58,808 bases of DNA, taken from JALXCH01 sp964495805. GTDB lineage: Bacteria; Calditrichota; Calditrichia; RBG-13-44-9. This document shows positions 43,318 to 52,190 of the stretch, piece by piece. Within the stretch, counting starts at the first letter, position 1; every line of letters begins with the position of its first letter. Under the pieces are notes generated by a model that was not told the origin of the DNA, searched no databases, and saw only the letters and a list, made by a program, of their open reading frames with translations. The stretch spans positions 1 to 58,808 of the forward strand of contig CAZBWV010000017.1 in the NCBI GenBank assembly GCA_964495805.1. The letters are read 5' to 3'. The position numbers and the translations under genes were made by a program.

Positions 43318-45036
43318 ATGGTCATCACCGGTAAAACAAAGGTCAAACAGGCACTGGACGCCAATCCCGGATTAAAGGACGTTCTGATAAAATTATCCCC
43401 CAAATTCGAGAAATTGAATAATCCGTTTATTTATAAAACAGTCGGGAAATGGGCGACGTTCAACGACGTGGCACGCATTGGCGGCATTTCCATCTGCGAA
43501 TTGTTGCATGTGTTGAACAAAGCGAATGGTACGGAAGATGAGCTGTACAACGTCTTTCCGGAATGCGTACAGGAGCTTCCCGCTCAGCCCGGCGAAGAGA
43601 AGCGCCCGGAGTGGATGGACACGGTACGGCAGTTTATTCTGTTCGACGTACGGGAGCGCAATGACTATTTCTTCCCGGAAGTCATCAAACGGCTGCGGGA
43701 ATTACAACCGCATCAGGCATTAACGGTGATCAACAGCTTCGACCCGGTTCCGCTGAAAAATTCCGCCGAAGAGCTGGGATTTGAGCACTACACCGAAAAA
43801 AAATCCGATTACGAATATCACGTGCATTTTCATTCGGAAAAGCCACCGAAGCGGGACATTGCCCACTGGCAGGATTACAAGGATGAGTTCGAGGTTCTGG
43901 ATGTACGCGGGTGGAAGGAAGACCCATTTACGGAAATTTTGAAGGTAGCCAATCGCACCCCGCTGGGCGAAGGCTTCCGATTGGTACAAATGTTCGAACC
44001 CATTCCCCTGATTAATATGCTTAAACCACTGGGATTCGATCACTACACCGAAAAAGTTTCCGACTTCCGATATCATATTTACTTCTGTAAAACGCGGGAG
44101 GCGGCACCCTCCTTTTCCGTGGGGAAAGATCAGAAAATCCCCATTGTCATTCAATCCGCCACTCCGGTGGTGTACCCGGTTCTGATGCGCTTACTGCAAT
44201 CCCCCCGTTTGATGGAACGGGTAAAAATTGAAGACATGAAAGTGTGGTACGAAACGGAAAAACACATGGGATGGATTGTAAACGGAAAGGCGGATATCAG
44301 CTTTTCAGCCGTCGTGGCGGTTGCCAAACTGTTCCTGAACAATACAGACATCAAGTTAGCTTCCATCGATGTGTGGGACAATTTTTACCTGTTAACCCGG
44401 GGTTACCGCGCCAGCTCATTTGGTGACCTGAAGGGACACACCATTCATGTTCCGCTGTTCCGTGCCGCACCGCCCTTTGCGGTTACTTCCTATTTGATGA
44501 AAAAATTAGGCTACAATCCGGACGATTTTCAATTTGCTTTTGGGGAACCATTCGGCCGACCTGGTGTGATGATGCAGCAGTTCATCCGCGGGCAGATTGA
44601 CACCGTGTTGCTGCGCGAACCGGAAGCCAGCTTTGCTCTGTTCGGTGCCGGAAAAGATGCCCACGTCTCTCTGAAATACAGCGATTTGTGGAAGCAAATC
44701 CAGCCGGATTTCGATCGACTGCCCAATGCCGGAGTGGTTTTTAAAGGCGATTTTCTGCGAAAATATCCTGAGGTGGCGCGCCTGTTCATGGAAGAACTCC
44801 AGGAAGCTATTCGCTGGGTAAACGAGAATCCGCAAAAGGCAGCCGAACTGAGCTACGACATCATGGGGCAGCATCCCGGCGCCGTGGAGCTGTTCCTGCA
44901 ACGGGTCAATTTCCACCACAAACCGGCTCCGGAAGCAAAAGAACAAATCATGCAATACGTAAATGTCCTGAAGGATGAAGGCGTAATTAAACTGAAAAAG
45001 GGAGTAGAGGAACTGGAAGGTGTGTTTTTAGAGTAA
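43318..45036 (+). CDS. DUF1858-DUF2249-DUF2249-periplasmic-binding-like fusion
   Basis: A 572-residue protein with four parts. Residues 1 to about 70 look like DUF1858 (TKVKQALDANPGLKDVLIKL, then a GGISICELLHVLN helix). Two DUF2249 copies follow: LFDVRERNDYFFPEVIKRLR with FDPVPLKNSAEELGFEHYTE, and LDVRGWKEDPFTEILKVANR with FEPIPLINMLKPLGFDHYTE. Residues about 270-560 form a type II binding-protein fold like NMT1/SsuA (VYPVLMRLL, VNGKADISFSAVVAVAKLF, DTVLLREPEASFALFG). It has no signal peptide or membrane helix, so a solute-binding fold sits in the cytoplasm. The start at 43318 follows AGAGAGGG. DUF2249 proteins are linked elsewhere with NO and redox metabolism. Confidence 0.8.
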   Translation: MVITGKTKVKQALDANPGLKDVLIKLSPKFEKLNNPFIYKTVGKWATFNDVARIGGISICELLHVLNKANGTEDELYNVFPECVQELPAQPGEEKRPEWMDTVRQFILFDVRERNDYFFPEVIKRLRELQPHQALTVINSFDPVPLKNSAEELGFEHYTEKKSDYEYHVHFHSEKPPKRDIAHWQDYKDEFEVLDVRGWKEDPFTEILKVANRTPLGEGFRLVQMFEPIPLINMLKPLGFDHYTEKVSDFRYHIYFCKTREAAPSFSVGKDQKIPIVIQSATPVVYPVLMRLLQSPRLMERVKIEDMKVWYETEKHMGWIVNGKADISFSAVVAVAKLFLNNTDIKLASIDVWDNFYLLTRGYRASSFGDLKGHTIHVPLFRAAPPFAVTSYLMKKLGYNPDDFQFAFGEPFGRPGVMMQQFIRGQIDTVLLREPEASFALFGAGKDAHVSLKYSDLWKQIQPDFDRLPNAGVVFKGDFLRKYPEVARLFMEELQEAIRWVNENPQKAAELSYDIMGQHPGAVELFLQRVNFHHKPAPEAKEQIMQYVNVLKDEGVIKLKKGVEELEGVFLE

Positions 45037-45243
45037 ACCGTTTTCGCACGGAAACACGGGAATACACCAACCGGTTTTGAGGATGTTCGCATGTTTTTTA
45101 GGAGTTCTCCGTGTTTCTGTGCGAATAGCCTTCCTGCCCGGATTTTTCCCTTTTTCGCTTTGATTCATTTACACTTCGTTGCTAATTTTCCCACGAATGT
45201 TAGTTCAAATCGGGTTGAAGCGGAGAAAGGGAACAAACCGACC

Positions 45244-45828
45244 ATGCCCACACAGCGCCGTCTGAACCGGATGAAACAGGTGCTTTTGAATCGCCAGCGG
45301 GATTTAACCGTCGTGTGCGAGAATATTCACGACCCCCATAACGTAAGTGCCATTTTGCGCACCTGCGATGCGGTGGGAGTCCCGGAAGTACAGCTTCTTT
45401 ACATCGATCAGCCGTTTCCCCAATTAGGAAAGAAGTCGTCTGCTTCGGCGAAAAAGTGGGTGAAAACCGTGAAACACCGCGGGTACCCGGAACTGCGCCG
45501 CTATTTAAAAGAACGAGGGTTCACCATTTATGCCACGCACGTGAATCCCCAGGCGCGCAGTATTTACGACATCGACTGGAAGCAACCTTCGGCCATCATT
45601 ATGGGCAATGAACATAGCGGTGTAACCGACGAAGCACTGGCTATTGCCGATGCAGCCATTTACATTCCCATGTTCGGAATGGTGGAAAGTTTAAACGTCT
45701 CCGTGGCTACCGCGGTGATTTTGTACGAGGCAGCACGCCAGCGTCTGGTTGCAGGCAAATACCCGGCAAGCACGGAAGACGATCCCTGGTTTCAGGAAAC
45801 GCTAAATCAGTGGCTGGGAGCCGAATAA
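45244..45828 (+). CDS. TrmH-family tRNA/rRNA 2'-O-methyltransferase
   Basis: A 194-residue SPOUT methyltransferase. The knotted-fold motifs are visible: VVCENIHDPHNVSAILRTCD (motif 1), IIMGNEHSGVTDEAL (motif 2) and IPMFGMVESLNVSVATAVIL (motif 3). TrmH proteins of this size methylate G18 in tRNA, but rRNA targets cannot be excluded. I chose the ATG at 45244; the upstream in-frame sequence (from 45091) is Cys/Phe-rich and unlike the family. DUF456 follows 13 bp after its stop. Confidence 0.92.
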   Translation: MPTQRRLNRMKQVLLNRQRDLTVVCENIHDPHNVSAILRTCDAVGVPEVQLLYIDQPFPQLGKKSSASAKKWVKTVKHRGYPELRRYLKERGFTIYATHVNPQARSIYDIDWKQPSAIIMGNEHSGVTDEALAIADAAIYIPMFGMVESLNVSVATAVILYEAARQRLVAGKYPASTEDDPWFQETLNQWLGAE

Positions 45829-45841
45829 ACGGGGAGATACT

Positions 45842-46324
45842 ATGGCAACGGTAACATTCGTTCTGGCATTTCTGGTCATGTTAATCGGACTGATTGGCAC
45901 CATTGTGCCCATGATTCCCGGTATTCCGCTGATTTATCTGGGATTTCTCATTTACGGGTTAGGCAACCACTGGGTGGATTACGGTGCCGGTGCCATGCTC
46001 TTCTGGGGCGTGGTTACGCTGCTCAGCGTGATTGTGGATTACTATGCCGGTGCGGTGGGCGCCCAGAAGTTTGGTGCTTCCCGTGCGGGAGTATGGGGCG
46101 CCGTGCTGGGAGGGATTTTCGGGGTTCTGTTTTTAGGATTTGTGGGCATCCTGGTCGGCCCGTTTATTGGGGCAGTGGCCGGAGAGCTACTCAGTGGTCG
46201 TTCGGGGGGTGAAGCTTTGCGTTCCGGATGGGGCACGCTGCTGGGATTTTTTGCCGGAAGCCTGTTCAAAGTTATTGTGGCACTGGTTATGGTGGGTACC
46301 TTCATCTGGTGGGTAATTCTCTAA
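45842..46324 (+). CDS. DUF456 family membrane protein
   Basis: A 160-residue, very hydrophobic Gly-rich protein with about four to five helices. Family segments are LIGLIGTIVPMIPGIPLIYLG at the N-terminus and VDYYAGAVGAQKFGASRAGVW in the middle, followed by GPFIGAVAGELLSGRSGGEA. Function is unknown. It is probably co-transcribed with the TrmH-type gene. Confidence 0.85.
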   Translation: MATVTFVLAFLVMLIGLIGTIVPMIPGIPLIYLGFLIYGLGNHWVDYGAGAMLFWGVVTLLSVIVDYYAGAVGAQKFGASRAGVWGAVLGGIFGVLFLGFVGILVGPFIGAVAGELLSGRSGGEALRSGWGTLLGFFAGSLFKVIVALVMVGTFIWWVIL

Positions 46325-46427
46325 TCCCAAACCGTACACCCATTCAGCCAGACAAAGAAAAGCCCCATCTTCCTATCTTCTCAACATCTCCGACTCCCCT
46401 CCGCTTTCCCTATTTCTCTTCTTCCTA

Positions 46428-47051
46428 TTACGTTCGGTTGGACAGATAATAAGTCAGTGCTTCCATTTCCACCGCCATGTTTTCGTTTTTCACCATTACA
46501 TCCGGTGGAACTTTGATGCTGCGGGGGGCAAAATTGAGAATGGCTTTGATACCTGCCGCCACCAGTTTATCCGCCACCGCCTGGGCACTATCTGCCGGCA
46601 CAGCAATGATGCCAATGTCAATTTGCTCTTCCTTGATCAACTCATCCAGGTCTTTAATATCCCGCACGGTAATGCCATGAACCTGTTGACCGATCTTTTT
46701 GGGGTCTTTGTCCAGAATCAACCGAATAATAAATCCCTGCTTTTTAAACTCCGCATATTCGGTTAGCGCGCGGCCTATATTACCGGCACCCACAATGGCC
46801 ACGTTCCAGGTTCGATAAAGACCCAGAATATTTTCAATTTGTTTCTTTAAGGCTTTGGTGTTGTAACCAAAACCACGTTTTCCGAAGGTACCGAAAAAGG
46901 AAAGGTCTTTGCGCACTTGCGCGGAGGTAATTCCGTCCATTTCCGCCAGCGTGTCCGATGAAACCGTATCCACACCTTGCTCAATCAAATATTCCAGCGA
47001 ACGGTAATATTTCGACAAACGTCGTATGGTGGAATCGGAAATTTTTTTCAT
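46428..47051 (-). CDS. rex: Redox-sensing transcriptional repressor Rex
   Basis: A 207-residue repressor that senses the NADH/NAD ratio. The N-terminal winged helix (STIRRLSKYYRSLEYL, GITSAQVRKDLSFFGTFG, KRGFGYN) is followed by a Rossmann fold with VGAGNIGRALTEYAEF. It usually represses fermentation and respiration genes such as cyd when NADH is low. I found no clear TTGTGA-N6-TCACAA operator in the window. GGAGG is present before the ATG. It lies downstream of gyrA on the same strand across 417 bp. Confidence 0.95.
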   Translation of the reverse strand: MKKISDSTIRRLSKYYRSLEYLIEQGVDTVSSDTLAEMDGITSAQVRKDLSFFGTFGKRGFGYNTKALKKQIENILGLYRTWNVAIVGAGNIGRALTEYAEFKKQGFIIRLILDKDPKKIGQQVHGITVRDIKDLDELIKEEQIDIGIIAVPADSAQAVADKLVAAGIKAILNFAPRSIKVPPDVMVKNENMAVEMEALTYYLSNRT

Positions 47052-47141
47052 TGCTCCTCCAAACTTCGTTATTCATTTCTCAAAATATAATATAAAAATT
47101 TTTTAAAATCCACTCTTTTTCCGGAGTATGACATTTTTTTC

Positions 47142-47198
47142 ACACTCGTACCATCCTACCCGACCAACCCTTTAATATTTAATTGGTTACACTCGTAC
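47142..47198. repeat. Direct repeat ACACTCGTACYAT, two copies
   Basis: ACACTCGTACCAT starts at 47142 and ACACTCGTACTAT at 47189, matching at 12 of 13 bases, 47 bp apart (about 4.5 helix turns). They lie 90 to 150 bp upstream of rex. Paired sites of this kind could bind a regulator. Confidence 0.5.
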
Positions 47199-47199
47199 T

Positions 47200-47264
47200 A
47201 TTGTTTCATGCTTGATTTGTTTTGCAATCAATTCATCAATAAACGTGCATATTCATGAAACAAT
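47200..47264. repeat. 11-bp inverted repeat enclosing a hairpin
   Basis: ATTGTTTCATG (47200-47210) and CATGAAACAAT (47254-47264) are perfect inverted arms. Between them TTGATT (47212-47217) pairs with AATCAA (47226-47231). The nested shape is that of a structured RNA or of a tiny mobile-element remnant. No target-site duplication is evident. Confidence 0.55.
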
Positions 47265-47412
47265 CCATTGTATTCCGGGGGAATATGGTAATTATTTCTC
47301 GACACAAGCAGGTTGGGAAGATTCCACAGGGAAAAATACCGGAAAACCGCCTGTCCGGGATGCCCTGATGTCCGACAATGGGAAGGGAAGTCCCGCCAGG
47401 GTTATGGGATAT

Positions 47413-47444
47413 AAAAAAGGTCGGGTTGTCCCCCCGACCTTTTT
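47413..47444 (-). terminator. Intrinsic terminator after gyrA
   Basis: GGTCGGG (47419-47425) and CCCGACC (47433-47439) pair, with A6 on the left and T5 on the right. On the minus strand the hairpin is followed by TTTTTT, just past the gyrA stop. Confidence 0.93.
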
Positions 47445-47468
47445 CAGAGTTTGGTATGATTCACTTCC

Positions 47469-49901
47469 CTAATCTGCGCCGTTGGTAATGATGCGCGCCA
47501 CATCGCTGACCACATCTCCTTCGTCCAGACGCATGAGGCGAACACCCATGGTATCCCGCCCGGTGGCGCGGATGTTCCCCACATGAATGCGTAGCAAGAC
47601 CCCTCGTGCACTGATGAGCATCAGATCGTCGCTATCCACCACTTCCTTCACCGAAATCACACGTCCGGTTTTTTCGCTCACTTTAAAGTTTTTGATGCCC
47701 TTACCTGCCCGGTGAGTCAATCGATATTCATTAATATAAGTTCGCTTACCAAAACCTTTTTCAGTAACGGAAAGTAGAGTGCCTTCGCGTTTTACCACCA
47801 CCATGCCGACCACCCGGTCGTCCTTATCCAGGGTAATTCCACGTACACCGGCAGCCACCCGACCCATCTCCCGCACCTCCTTTTCGTTAAACCGAATTGC
47901 CATCCCTTTGGAAGTAGCCAGAATAATATCGCTGGTACCATCGGTTAGCTTTACCTCAATCAGTTCATCATTCGGATTCAGCTTGATGGCATTGATACCG
48001 TCCCGTCGGGGGTGTCCGTAGGCACTCAGCACCGTTTTCTTAACCAGTCCCTGCCGGGTTGCCATAATCAGATACTGATCGCTGGTAAACTCCTTGACGT
48101 TCACAAAAGCAGTGATTTTCTCTTTTTTACTGATGCGGAGCATGTTCACAATGGCGCGCCCCTTACCGGCTTTACCCACCTGAGGCAGTTCGTGCACTTT
48201 CAGCCAGTAGCAACGGCCTTTATCGGTAAAGAACATGATGTAGTGGTGGGTGGAGGCAATAAACAGGTGTTCAATAAAATCGTCCCCTTTTGCCACCGCA
48301 CCGGTGTGGCCGCGGGTGTTGCGATGCTGCCGACGGTAGCCGCTTACCGGGAACCGCTTAATATAACCATCCCGTGAGATGGTGATTACCATATCTTCTT
48401 CGGCAATCATGTCCTCAATGGAAAATTCCTCAAAATTCTCCACAATCTCCGTGCGTCGATCGTCTCCGTAGCGTTCTTTCAGTTCAATCAGCTCATCCTT
48501 AATTAACTGCATCTGCAAATTGCGGTTGGCCAGAATGGCACGCAGTCGCTCAATGGTTTTAATCACCTCGCGGTATTCTTCTTCTATCTTTTTCCGTTCC
48601 AGACCGGTCAAGCGTTGCAGGCGCATATCCAGAATGGCCTTGGCCTGGATTTCGGACAGGCCGAACCGTTTCATCAAATTGTTTTTGGCTGTTTCGGGAT
48701 TGCGCGATTTTTTGATAATGGCAATGATTTCATCGATATTGTCCAGCGCAATTTTCAGACCTTCCAGAATGTGGGCACGCTCTTCTGCCTTGCGCAGGTC
48801 GAAACGGGTGCGCCGCATAATCACTTCGTGCCGATGATCAATGAAGTGCTGAATGAGCTGTTTCAGGGTTAGCACATGGGGAACTCCGTCCACCAGCGCC
48901 AGATTAATGATGCCGAAAGTGGTTTGCAACTGGGTGTGTTTGTACAGATGATTTAGAATCACTTCCGGTTGCGCCTCACGCTTCAACTCGATTACCACCC
49001 GGATGCCATCCCGGTCGGACTCATCCCGGATGTCGCTAATGCCCTCAATTTTTTTATTGCGTACCAGGTCAGCTGTTTTCTCGATAAATGCCGCTTTGTT
49101 CACCTGATAAGGCATTTCGGTTATGACAATGTTGGAGCGGTTGTTGCGCGTATGTTCGATATTGGCACGTCCGCGCACAACAATTTTGCCTCGCCCGGTG
49201 GCATAAGCTTCTTTAATTCCCTCCGCACCAAAGATGATACCGCCGGTGGGAAAATCCGGCCCGGAAATATGCTGCATCAACTCCGGCAGTTCAATTTCAG
49301 GATTGTCGATGGTCGCCACAATGGCATCCACCACCTCGCGCAGATTGTGCGGCGGCATGTTGGTGGCCATTCCCACTGCAATACCGGCACCACCGTTACA
49401 GAGCAGATTGGGGAACACCGTGGGCAGAACCACCGGTTCCTTCAACGTTTCGTCAAAATTGGGGCGCCAATCCACGGTGTCCTTGTCCAGATCGCGTAGC
49501 ATCTCACCGGCAATTTTAGCCAGCCGCACTTCCGTGTACCGCATGGCCGCCGGTGCATCCCCATCGATGGAACCGAAGTTCCCCTGCCCGTCGATAAGCG
49601 GATAGCGCATGGAAAAATCCTGTACCATGCGCACAATGGTATCGTACACCGCCGAATCGCCATGGGGATGATACTTTCCCAGCACTTCGCCCACCACACG
49701 GGCACTCTTTTTATATGGTTTGTTGTATTGTAATCCCAGTTCATGCATCCCGTACAGCACCCGCCGATGCACTGGCTTCAGACCATCCCGTACATCCGGA
49801 AGTGCCCGGGCGACGATAACGGACATGGAGTAGTCCAGGTAGGAGTCTTTCATCTCCTCTTCAATATTGGTCGGAATAATCCGCTGTCTTTGTAAATCCA
49901 T
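47469..49901 (-). CDS. gyrA: DNA gyrase subunit A
   Basis: An 810-residue type IIA topoisomerase subunit. The catalytic Tyr is Tyr122 in AAMRYTEVRLAKIAG, and SVIVARALPDVRDGLKPVHR and GKYHPHGDSAVYDTIVRM are standard. The C-terminal beta-pinwheel has the expected repeats, but the GyrA box, normally Q-R-R-G-G-K-G, reads QHRNTRG (residues 525-531, 48309-48329). The box drives DNA wrapping and negative supercoiling, so activity may differ from that of the E. coli enzyme. Adjacency to gyrB supports gyrA over parC. A terminator follows. Confidence 0.93.
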   Translation of the reverse strand: MDLQRQRIIPTNIEEEMKDSYLDYSMSVIVARALPDVRDGLKPVHRRVLYGMHELGLQYNKPYKKSARVVGEVLGKYHPHGDSAVYDTIVRMVQDFSMRYPLIDGQGNFGSIDGDAPAAMRYTEVRLAKIAGEMLRDLDKDTVDWRPNFDETLKEPVVLPTVFPNLLCNGGAGIAVGMATNMPPHNLREVVDAIVATIDNPEIELPELMQHISGPDFPTGGIIFGAEGIKEAYATGRGKIVVRGRANIEHTRNNRSNIVITEMPYQVNKAAFIEKTADLVRNKKIEGISDIRDESDRDGIRVVIELKREAQPEVILNHLYKHTQLQTTFGIINLALVDGVPHVLTLKQLIQHFIDHRHEVIMRRTRFDLRKAEERAHILEGLKIALDNIDEIIAIIKKSRNPETAKNNLMKRFGLSEIQAKAILDMRLQRLTGLERKKIEEEYREVIKTIERLRAILANRNLQMQLIKDELIELKERYGDDRRTEIVENFEEFSIEDMIAEEDMVITISRDGYIKRFPVSGYRRQHRNTRGHTGAVAKGDDFIEHLFIASTHHYIMFFTDKGRCYWLKVHELPQVGKAGKGRAIVNMLRISKKEKITAFVNVKEFTSDQYLIMATRQGLVKKTVLSAYGHPRRDGINAIKLNPNDELIEVKLTDGTSDIILATSKGMAIRFNEKEVREMGRVAAGVRGITLDKDDRVVGMVVVKREGTLLSVTEKGFGKRTYINEYRLTHRAGKGIKNFKVSEKTGRVISVKEVVDSDDLMLISARGVLLRIHVGNIRATGRDTMGVRLMRLDEGDVVSDVARIITNGAD

Positions 49902-49969
49902 TTCCTTTCCCTTCTTTGTTCGCTCAATGATTCATCAATCGGTGCTTCCCGAAGAAGAACCGGTACAGA

Positions 49970-51895
49970 CTAAATATCCAGGTTGCGCACGTATTTGGCA
50001 TTTCTGGCAATGAATTGCCGACGCGGTTCCACCTGGTCGCCCATAAGAGTACTGAATATACGGTCTGCCTCGGCAGCGTTCTCCAACGTCACCTGCAACA
50101 GCGTTCGCTTCTCCGGATTCATGGTGGTTTCCCACAGTTGATCGGGGTTCATCTCACCCAGACCCTTATAGCGCTGAATGCTAATTTTCGCTTCCGAACC
50201 GTTTTTGCTGTACCGCTTGATGATTTCGTCCTTCTCGTCATCATCGTACACGTAAAACTCATCCTTCCCCGCTTTGATGCGATAGAGTGGTGGTTGGGCA
50301 ATGTACACGTGCCCCAGCTCAATGAGTTTGCGCATGTAGCGGAAGAAAAAGGTGAGCAGCAGAGTGCGAATATGGGCACCATCCACGTCGGCGTCCGTCA
50401 TGATGATGATTTTATGATAGCGCAGTTTTTCGTAGTCGAAACCATCTTCGCCGATTCCCGCACCAATTGCGGTAATGATGGTTTTGATCTCGTCGTTGGA
50501 GAGAATTTTGTTCAAGCGCGCTTTTTCCACATTCAGGATTTTGCCTTTCAGGGGCAGAATAGCCTGGAAGCGACGGTCGCGTCCCTGTTTGGCCGATCCA
50601 CCGGCGGAATCGCCCTCCACCAGGTAGATTTCGCACTGAGCCGGATCGCTGATGCTGCAATCGGCCAGTTTACCGGGCAGGGAGGTATTCTCCAGCGCGT
50701 TTTTCCGCCGGGTCAGTTCCCGTGCCTTGCGGGCTGCCTCCCGACTCTGCGCCGCCTGAATGTTCTTCTCGATGATTTTCTTCCCCACCGAAGGATTCTG
50801 CTCCAAAAATTCGGACAACTGCTCGTTAACAATGGATTCCACCACGCCCTTTACTTCGCCGTTACCCAACTTGGTTTTGGTTTGCCCCTCAAACTGGGGT
50901 TCGCCCACTTTCACGCTCACCACCGCCGTCAGTCCCTCGCGCACATCCTCGCCCTGCAACTGGATGTTCTTCAACAGATTGTTCTTGTTCCCGTAGTTGT
51001 TCAGCGTTCGGGTCAGGGCGGATTTAAAACCGCTCAAATGGGTTCCACCTTCGATGGTATTCACATTGTTACAGTAGCTGAAAATGTTGTCGGTATAGGA
51101 ATCGTTATATTCAAAGGCAACTTCCACCTCCACCCCTTCCTTCTCGCCGCTGATGTAAATGGGTTTGTGCAGAGCAATCCGGTTCTGATCCAGGTACCGG
51201 ATAAACTCGGTTAATCCGCCTTTGTAGTAGTATTCTTCCTCCCGACCGTCGCGCTCATCCTTCAGAATAATGCGCAATCCTTTGTTTAAAAAGGCCAGTT
51301 CCCGCAACCGATTGGACAGGGTGTCGAAATTGTATTTCACTTTTTTGAAGATTTCCTTATCGGCCAGGAAGGTGGTTTTGGTGCCGGTTTTGTTGGCCTT
51401 ACGCAGTTTTTTCACCGGTGTGGTGGGAACCCCCCGTTCGTAGCGCTGGTAATAAACAGCTCCATCCCGATACACTTCCACCTCGCACCATTCGGACAAG
51501 GCGTTAACCACCGACGCACCCACACCGTGCAAACCACCGGAGACTTTGTAGGTGGACTTGTCGAATTTACCACCGGCGTGCAGCACGGTCATGATGACCT
51601 CCAGAGCGGATTTTTTCAGCTCCTTGTGCTGATCCACCGGGATTCCCCGCCCGTTGTCTTCCACGGTGATGCTTTCGTCCGGATGGATGGTTACCTTGAT
51701 GCGGGTACAATAGCCCGCCATTGCTTCGTCAATGCTGTTATCCACAATCTCGTACACCAGGTGGTGCAGACCGTGGCTGGTGGTATCCCCAATATACATG
51801 GCCGGACGCCGCCGTACGGCTTCCAGCCCCTTTAATACCTGAATATTGTCCGCCGAATATTCCTCTTTAAAACTTTTCCCTGTCTTTTCCGCCAT
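49970..51895 (-). CDS. gyrB: DNA gyrase subunit B
   Basis: A 641-residue ATPase subunit of gyrase. The GHKL ATP site is clear: EIVDNSIDEAMAGYC, VEDNGRGIPVDQHKE and GGLHGVGASVVNALS. The TOPRIM domain has LVEGDSAGGSAKQGRDRRFQ and IIMTDADVDGAHIRTLLLTF. The C-terminus ends NAKYVRNLDI. It starts 11 bp after the dciA stop with an AAGGTG site, and gyrA follows 68 bp later. Confidence 0.98.
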   Translation of the reverse strand: MAEKTGKSFKEEYSADNIQVLKGLEAVRRRPAMYIGDTTSHGLHHLVYEIVDNSIDEAMAGYCTRIKVTIHPDESITVEDNGRGIPVDQHKELKKSALEVIMTVLHAGGKFDKSTYKVSGGLHGVGASVVNALSEWCEVEVYRDGAVYYQRYERGVPTTPVKKLRKANKTGTKTTFLADKEIFKKVKYNFDTLSNRLRELAFLNKGLRIILKDERDGREEEYYYKGGLTEFIRYLDQNRIALHKPIYISGEKEGVEVEVAFEYNDSYTDNIFSYCNNVNTIEGGTHLSGFKSALTRTLNNYGNKNNLLKNIQLQGEDVREGLTAVVSVKVGEPQFEGQTKTKLGNGEVKGVVESIVNEQLSEFLEQNPSVGKKIIEKNIQAAQSREAARKARELTRRKNALENTSLPGKLADCSISDPAQCEIYLVEGDSAGGSAKQGRDRRFQAILPLKGKILNVEKARLNKILSNDEIKTIITAIGAGIGEDGFDYEKLRYHKIIIMTDADVDGAHIRTLLLTFFFRYMRKLIELGHVYIAQPPLYRIKAGKDEFYVYDDDEKDEIIKRYSKNGSEAKISIQRYKGLGEMNPDQLWETTMNPEKRTLLQVTLENAAEADRIFSTLMGDQVEPRRQFIARNAKYVRNLDI

Positions 51896-51905
51896 TTTTC
51901 ACCTT

Positions 51906-52190
51906 CTAATAAAATTTTATGTCTTCTATTACTTTTTTGCCAATTCGTCGATTGAGTTTTTCCAGAATTTCGTGTTTAAAATATTGCAGTTCATTCCGCC
52001 ACACGGTATCGTGCACTTTTACGAACAAGATACCGTCCGTAATTTTTGTTGGTTCCGTTTGTCGGGCAATTTCCTTGCCCACCACACTGTCCCAGTACAC
52101 AAAGGCAAAATGCTCCTCCACCCGCTCCTTGATTCCAATGGATTCCAGAAACTGGAAAATCAGTTTATTGAGCGGTTGTTCCCGACTCAT
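51906..52190 (-). CDS. dciA: DciA (DUF721), predicted DnaB helicase loader
   Basis: A 94-residue DciA/DUF721 protein. The K-homology-like domain shows YWDSVVGKEIARQTEPTKI and a second strand, GILFVKVHDTVWRNELQYFK, the family's usual order. DciA promotes loading of the replicative helicase in bacteria lacking DnaC or DnaI. Its ATG overlaps the recF stop by four bases. Its position in the dnaN-recF-dciA-gyrB string is the classical one. Confidence 0.9.
   Translation of the reverse strand: MSREQPLNKLIFQFLESIGIKERVEEHFAFVYWDSVVGKEIARQTEPTKITDGILFVKVHDTVWRNELQYFKHEILEKLNRRIGKKVIEDIKFY

Larger units (their letters stand above)
47052..47468. other. Structured intergenic region between gyrA and rex
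   Basis: A 417-bp spacer, rich in repeats. It holds an AT-rich rex promoter zone (about 47060-47110), two direct repeats ACACTCGTAC (47142, 47189), an 11-bp inverted repeat with an internal hairpin (47200-47264), and the gyrA terminator (47413-47444). No gene is credible: a plus-strand reading frame at 47212-47472 runs through the terminator. Confidence 0.65.

Noticed and set aside
47212..47472. Small plus-strand gene (86 codons) between gyrA and rex
   Set aside because: It reads straight through the gyrA terminator and inverted repeats and has no Shine-Dalgarno or domain.
50015..51214. Long plus-strand reading frame (399 codons) opposite gyrB
   Set aside because: It is antisense to conserved gyrB sequence and shows no family features.
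51738..51746. Perfect DnaA box TTATCCACA
   Set aside because: It lies in the invariant gyrB segment coding IVDNSIDE, so the match follows from protein conservation.
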